Shown piece by piece: positions 62,052 through 64,000 of a stretch of DNA of 64,000 nt. The notes beneath the pieces are model-generated. The model was not told the origin of the DNA. It worked only from the letters and a program-made list of their open reading frames with translations, and searched no databases. Position 1 is the stretch's first letter. Every line of letters starts with the position of its first letter. The DNA comes from Candidatus Gastranaerophilales bacterium (GTDB lineage Bacteria; Cyanobacteriota; Vampirovibrionia; Gastranaerophilales; Gastranaerophilaceae). The stretch spans positions 22,981-86,980 of the forward strand of contig CALVBT010000008.1 of assembly GCA_944325885.1 (NCBI GenBank), in the 5' to 3' direction. The position numbers and the translations under genes are program-made.

Positions 62052-62747
62052 CTATGAGCTGCTGAGAGATTGGATTGCCTTTGACAGATTGTTGTTCTGG
62101 ATAATAAACATTTGTCTGTTAGCATCAAAATTTCTTCTGACCGGAATGATTTGAAGAATTTCCGTATTCAATGAAACGTTTGAATATTCGTTAAAGCCCT
62201 GTTTTATGTTCGGATCCAGAACAGCAACGCCCTGATTTGTTACAACAGAGAGTGTGCCGGCGTATTCCAGTCTGTTAGTTGCTTTATTGAATACTTTTAC
62301 GTCACCGTTTTTGTAAACTTTTACGTCTTCAAGTTTTTCCGGAACTACGGGCAGTTTTATCGGTGTTCCGTCGTTTGCCAGTACATTTGCATTTTCTAAA
62401 GTAAGCAGGTATCCGTCTTTGTCCAGTTTGAAACGACCGTCACGTGTGATTTTTATCCCGTCAGGACTCTGGTATTGAAAGTAACCTTTGTTTGCAATTG
62501 CTAAATCCAGCGGGTTGTTAGAGTGGCCTATTCTGCCTATTGAGTCATCTACTGCTGTAGAAAGTGCGTGAGTACCTATGTATTCTGCAAAGGAAGAAAC
62601 TACCGGCTCTTTTCTTTGAAAACCTACTTTGTCAAAGGAGTTATAGTTTTCGTTAATAATACCGAGCATTTCTGTCTGCAGGTGCATGGCACGTATGCTG
62701 GTTGTCAGCCCGTTTTCAAAAAAGTTGATTTCACCTCGTAATTTCAT
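62052..62747 (-). CDS. Flagellar rod protein, FlgF/FlgG family
   Basis: 231 residues. It starts MKLRGEINFFENGLTTSIRAMHLQTEMLGIINENYNSFDKVGFQRKEP and contains LDLAIANKGYFQYQSPDGIKITRDGRFKLDKDGYLLTLENANVLANDGTPI. The C-terminus ends NLSKAIQSLSSS. It is the first gene of the rod operon and more divergent than its neighbour, so FlgF is slightly more likely. It is preceded by a promoter-like sequence. Confidence 0.85.
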   Translation of the reverse strand: MKLRGEINFFENGLTTSIRAMHLQTEMLGIINENYNSFDKVGFQRKEPVVSSFAEYIGTHALSTAVDDSIGRIGHSNNPLDLAIANKGYFQYQSPDGIKITRDGRFKLDKDGYLLTLENANVLANDGTPIKLPVVPEKLEDVKVYKNGDVKVFNKATNRLEYAGTLSVVTNQGVAVLDPNIKQGFNEYSNVSLNTEILQIIPVRRNFDANRQMFIIQNNNLSKAIQSLSSS

Positions 62748-62801
62748 TGTTTACACCTTCACATCTTAGTTGTGTTTTTTACTTACACATCATCTGGTTA
62801 C

Positions 62802-62829
62802 TATTTAATGATGTCGGCACAAAAGTCAA
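62802..62829 (-). promoter_or_regulatory. Possible promoter of the flagellar rod operon
   Basis: On the minus strand TTGACT (62824-62829) and TAAATA (62802-62807) are 16 bp apart, about 55 bp before the first rod gene. GTGCCGACAT lies in the spacer and faintly resembles a sigma-28 -10 (GCCGATAA). Confidence 0.4.
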
Positions 62830-62974
62830 AAAAAATAATAAAAAAGCAGAAAATACTGCATTTGTATGATATTTGTAAAGAATTGTTAAAGTGTAAATTT
62901 ACGCATATCAATGTTGAAAGTGGTTTTGTTTTTATAAACTTGCAAGTGTTAAAGAAGTGAAAGGAAGTTTTTTT

Positions 62975-63466
62975 ATGCCTAGAATAATACATTCGGATTA
63001 TACATATAATGATGTAAATACCAGTAAACAAATTGGAAATATCAGATCAGATGTTATTGAATCATACAAGGTATATCATGGAGATAAAAAACCTGTGTTG
63101 GAAAGTAAAATTGTTGATACCTATTATGTTGATGAATTTACAGGTGAAAGAAAAGGTTCTAAAGTAAAGTCAAGCACTTATTATTATGATGATGCAGGAG
63201 CTTTGAAAGAGGCTTTTATTAATCGTCAAAATAATAAATTATATGATTCTCTTATTAAAAGAAAATTGGGAAACGGCAGTTGGTTTAATGAGCAGATAGA
63301 AACAAATTATTTGAGTGCTTTTGCTGACGAAACCGGTATAAAAGATGCCAGTTTGCGTTCAAGCTACCTTAATAAAGCTCACATAGACGCATTGCCTACT
63401 AATATTAGAAATACCGTTTATGCGGCATTGGACTTTTTAATGGAAAATATTAAAAAGGTAAGATAA
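62975..63466 (+). CDS. Hypothetical protein
   Basis: 163 residues from the ATG at 62975, after AAGGAAG; a GTG at 62957 is in frame. Tyr- and Asp-rich (SDYTYNDV, VDTYYVDEFTGERKG, STYYYDDAGALKEAF) with a helical C-terminus. There is no signal peptide or membrane helix and I recognise no family. It is divergent from the flagellar operon and ends at a bidirectional terminator. Confidence 0.6.
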   Translation: MPRIIHSDYTYNDVNTSKQIGNIRSDVIESYKVYHGDKKPVLESKIVDTYYVDEFTGERKGSKVKSSTYYYDDAGALKEAFINRQNNKLYDSLIKRKLGNGSWFNEQIETNYLSAFADETGIKDASLRSSYLNKAHIDALPTNIRNTVYAALDFLMENIKKVR

Positions 63467-63483
63467 TAAAATAAAATGTTTTT

Positions 63484-63522
63484 ATAACTCCCTGTATTAT
63501 TCTTTATGCAGGGAGTTATTAT
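63484..63522. terminator. Bidirectional terminator
   Basis: ATAACTCCCTG (63484-63494) pairs perfectly with CAGGGAGTTAT (63509-63519). It ends both converging short genes. Confidence 0.85.
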
Positions 63523-63842
63523 TTCTGTTTAAGGCTTTCTGCTTTTGTTTTTAAAAGGCAGTATGCTCTTCCGTTTGTATTTGTAGATAGTCCCTTTTGT
63601 TTTAGTGCGTCTATTTCTTTTTTATTGAAATTTTTGAAAAAATTGCTCAGTGCTATAGACCCTTTGCAGCAAGTACCGTAAATTCCGGCTTTTATTTCTG
63701 TTATTTCTTTAATGGGCTTTTGATAAATTTGGGATATAAATGTGTCTTTAAGGTTAGAAAAATTTGGTGCTGTTGCCGATTTGTTTTTAGCACTAAGTTT
63801 TAATGAATATGGGGTGTGGCTTTTTATTATATTTACTTTCAT
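63519..63842 (-). CDS. Hypothetical protein
   Basis: 107 residues from the ATG at 63842; a TTG at 63863 is possible. It is a basic protein with two cysteines in GTCCKGS and no membrane segment. It begins MKVNIIKSHTPYSLKLSAKNKS. No family is recognised. The ribosome-binding site is weak. The last 137 bp of the window beyond it contain the hairpin ACTACG/CGTAGT near 63923-63944 and no gene that I can support. Confidence 0.5.
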   Translation of the reverse strand: MKVNIIKSHTPYSLKLSAKNKSATAPNFSNLKDTFISQIYQKPIKEITEIKAGIYGTCCKGSIALSNFFKNFNKKEIDALKQKGLSTNTNGRAYCLLKTKAESLKQK

Positions 63843-64000
63843 ATATGTTGAAAAGCTAAACAAGAATTTTTTTGTTATTGTTTTGGGGGATAAAAAGTAT
63901 TAATACTTCGATTCTGCAAACTACGTTTTTTATATCGTAGTCACTATTTAACAATTAAATTGTAATACACAAATCTTTGATTATTTCGTGACGCCATTTA

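Overview
The window is AT-rich, densely coded bacterial chromosome with short intergenic gaps and many tightly coupled genes. The gene content points to an anaerobic, fermentative, diderm, potentially flagellated bacterium: a tripartite RND efflux system with a TolC-type outer-membrane protein, lipoproteins, rod genes of a flagellum, a D-2-hydroxyacid dehydrogenase of the D-lactate dehydrogenase type, a reverse rubrerythrin plus a classical rubrerythrin, glycogen synthesis (GlgC), isolated prepilins and SpmA/SpmB homologues. I see no photosynthesis or sporulation genes. The mixture resembles gut Vampirovibrionia/Melainabacteria (Gastranaerophilales). That placement is inference from gene content; there is no rRNA here to test it.

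Layout. 1-3657 (minus): a two-component system (REC-PAS-kinase, then a NarL-type regulator), an exported propeller-like protein and the start of a sugar ABC permease form one operon. 3910-10690 (plus): an Lrp regulator with an aminotransferase, an Idh/MocA oxidoreductase with a CDP-alcohol phosphotransferase, a membrane zincin, trmL, nnrD and an octanoyltransferase. 10626-20273: mostly minus-strand housekeeping (aroH, fmt, def, dCMP deaminase, prmC, ispD, thiL) around hup and a reverse rubrerythrin. 20339-24378: a secreted metzincin, a phosphohexomutase and dapB. 24407-28494: a surface-glycan operon (RgpF family, radical SAM, glycosyltransferase/methyltransferase fusion) with an unusual leader, divergent from an XRE regulator that has two identical palindromes in front of it. 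28534-29209: tRNA-Gln and tRNA-Asn, each followed by a partial copy of its own 3' end and terminator with a related insert between. 29426-37682: a tiny ORF, an LppM-like lipoprotein, mutS2, gap, leuC, glgC and a thioredoxin-like lipoprotein. 37710-46671: a prepilin, the RND/TolC operon, spmAB and an amino-acid binding lipoprotein. 46702-50518: an acetyltransferase, nadE and rpsF-ssb-rpsR. 50837-58695: a D-lactate-dehydrogenase-like enzyme, ruvC, mtnA, a membrane sensor kinase, rubrerythrin, a 46-residue small ORF and a phosphodiester glycosidase. 58776-62747 (minus): a coiled-coil protein and the flagellar rod genes with a lytic transglycosylase. The right end holds two short unknown genes.

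The most unusual content is not protein-coding. A structured repeat of about 140-200 bp occurs three times. Two leaders have interleaved inverted repeats in pseudoknot order: one before the glycan operon, next to a T run, and one before rpsR. The two tRNA genes each carry a decayed or chimeric 3' duplication.
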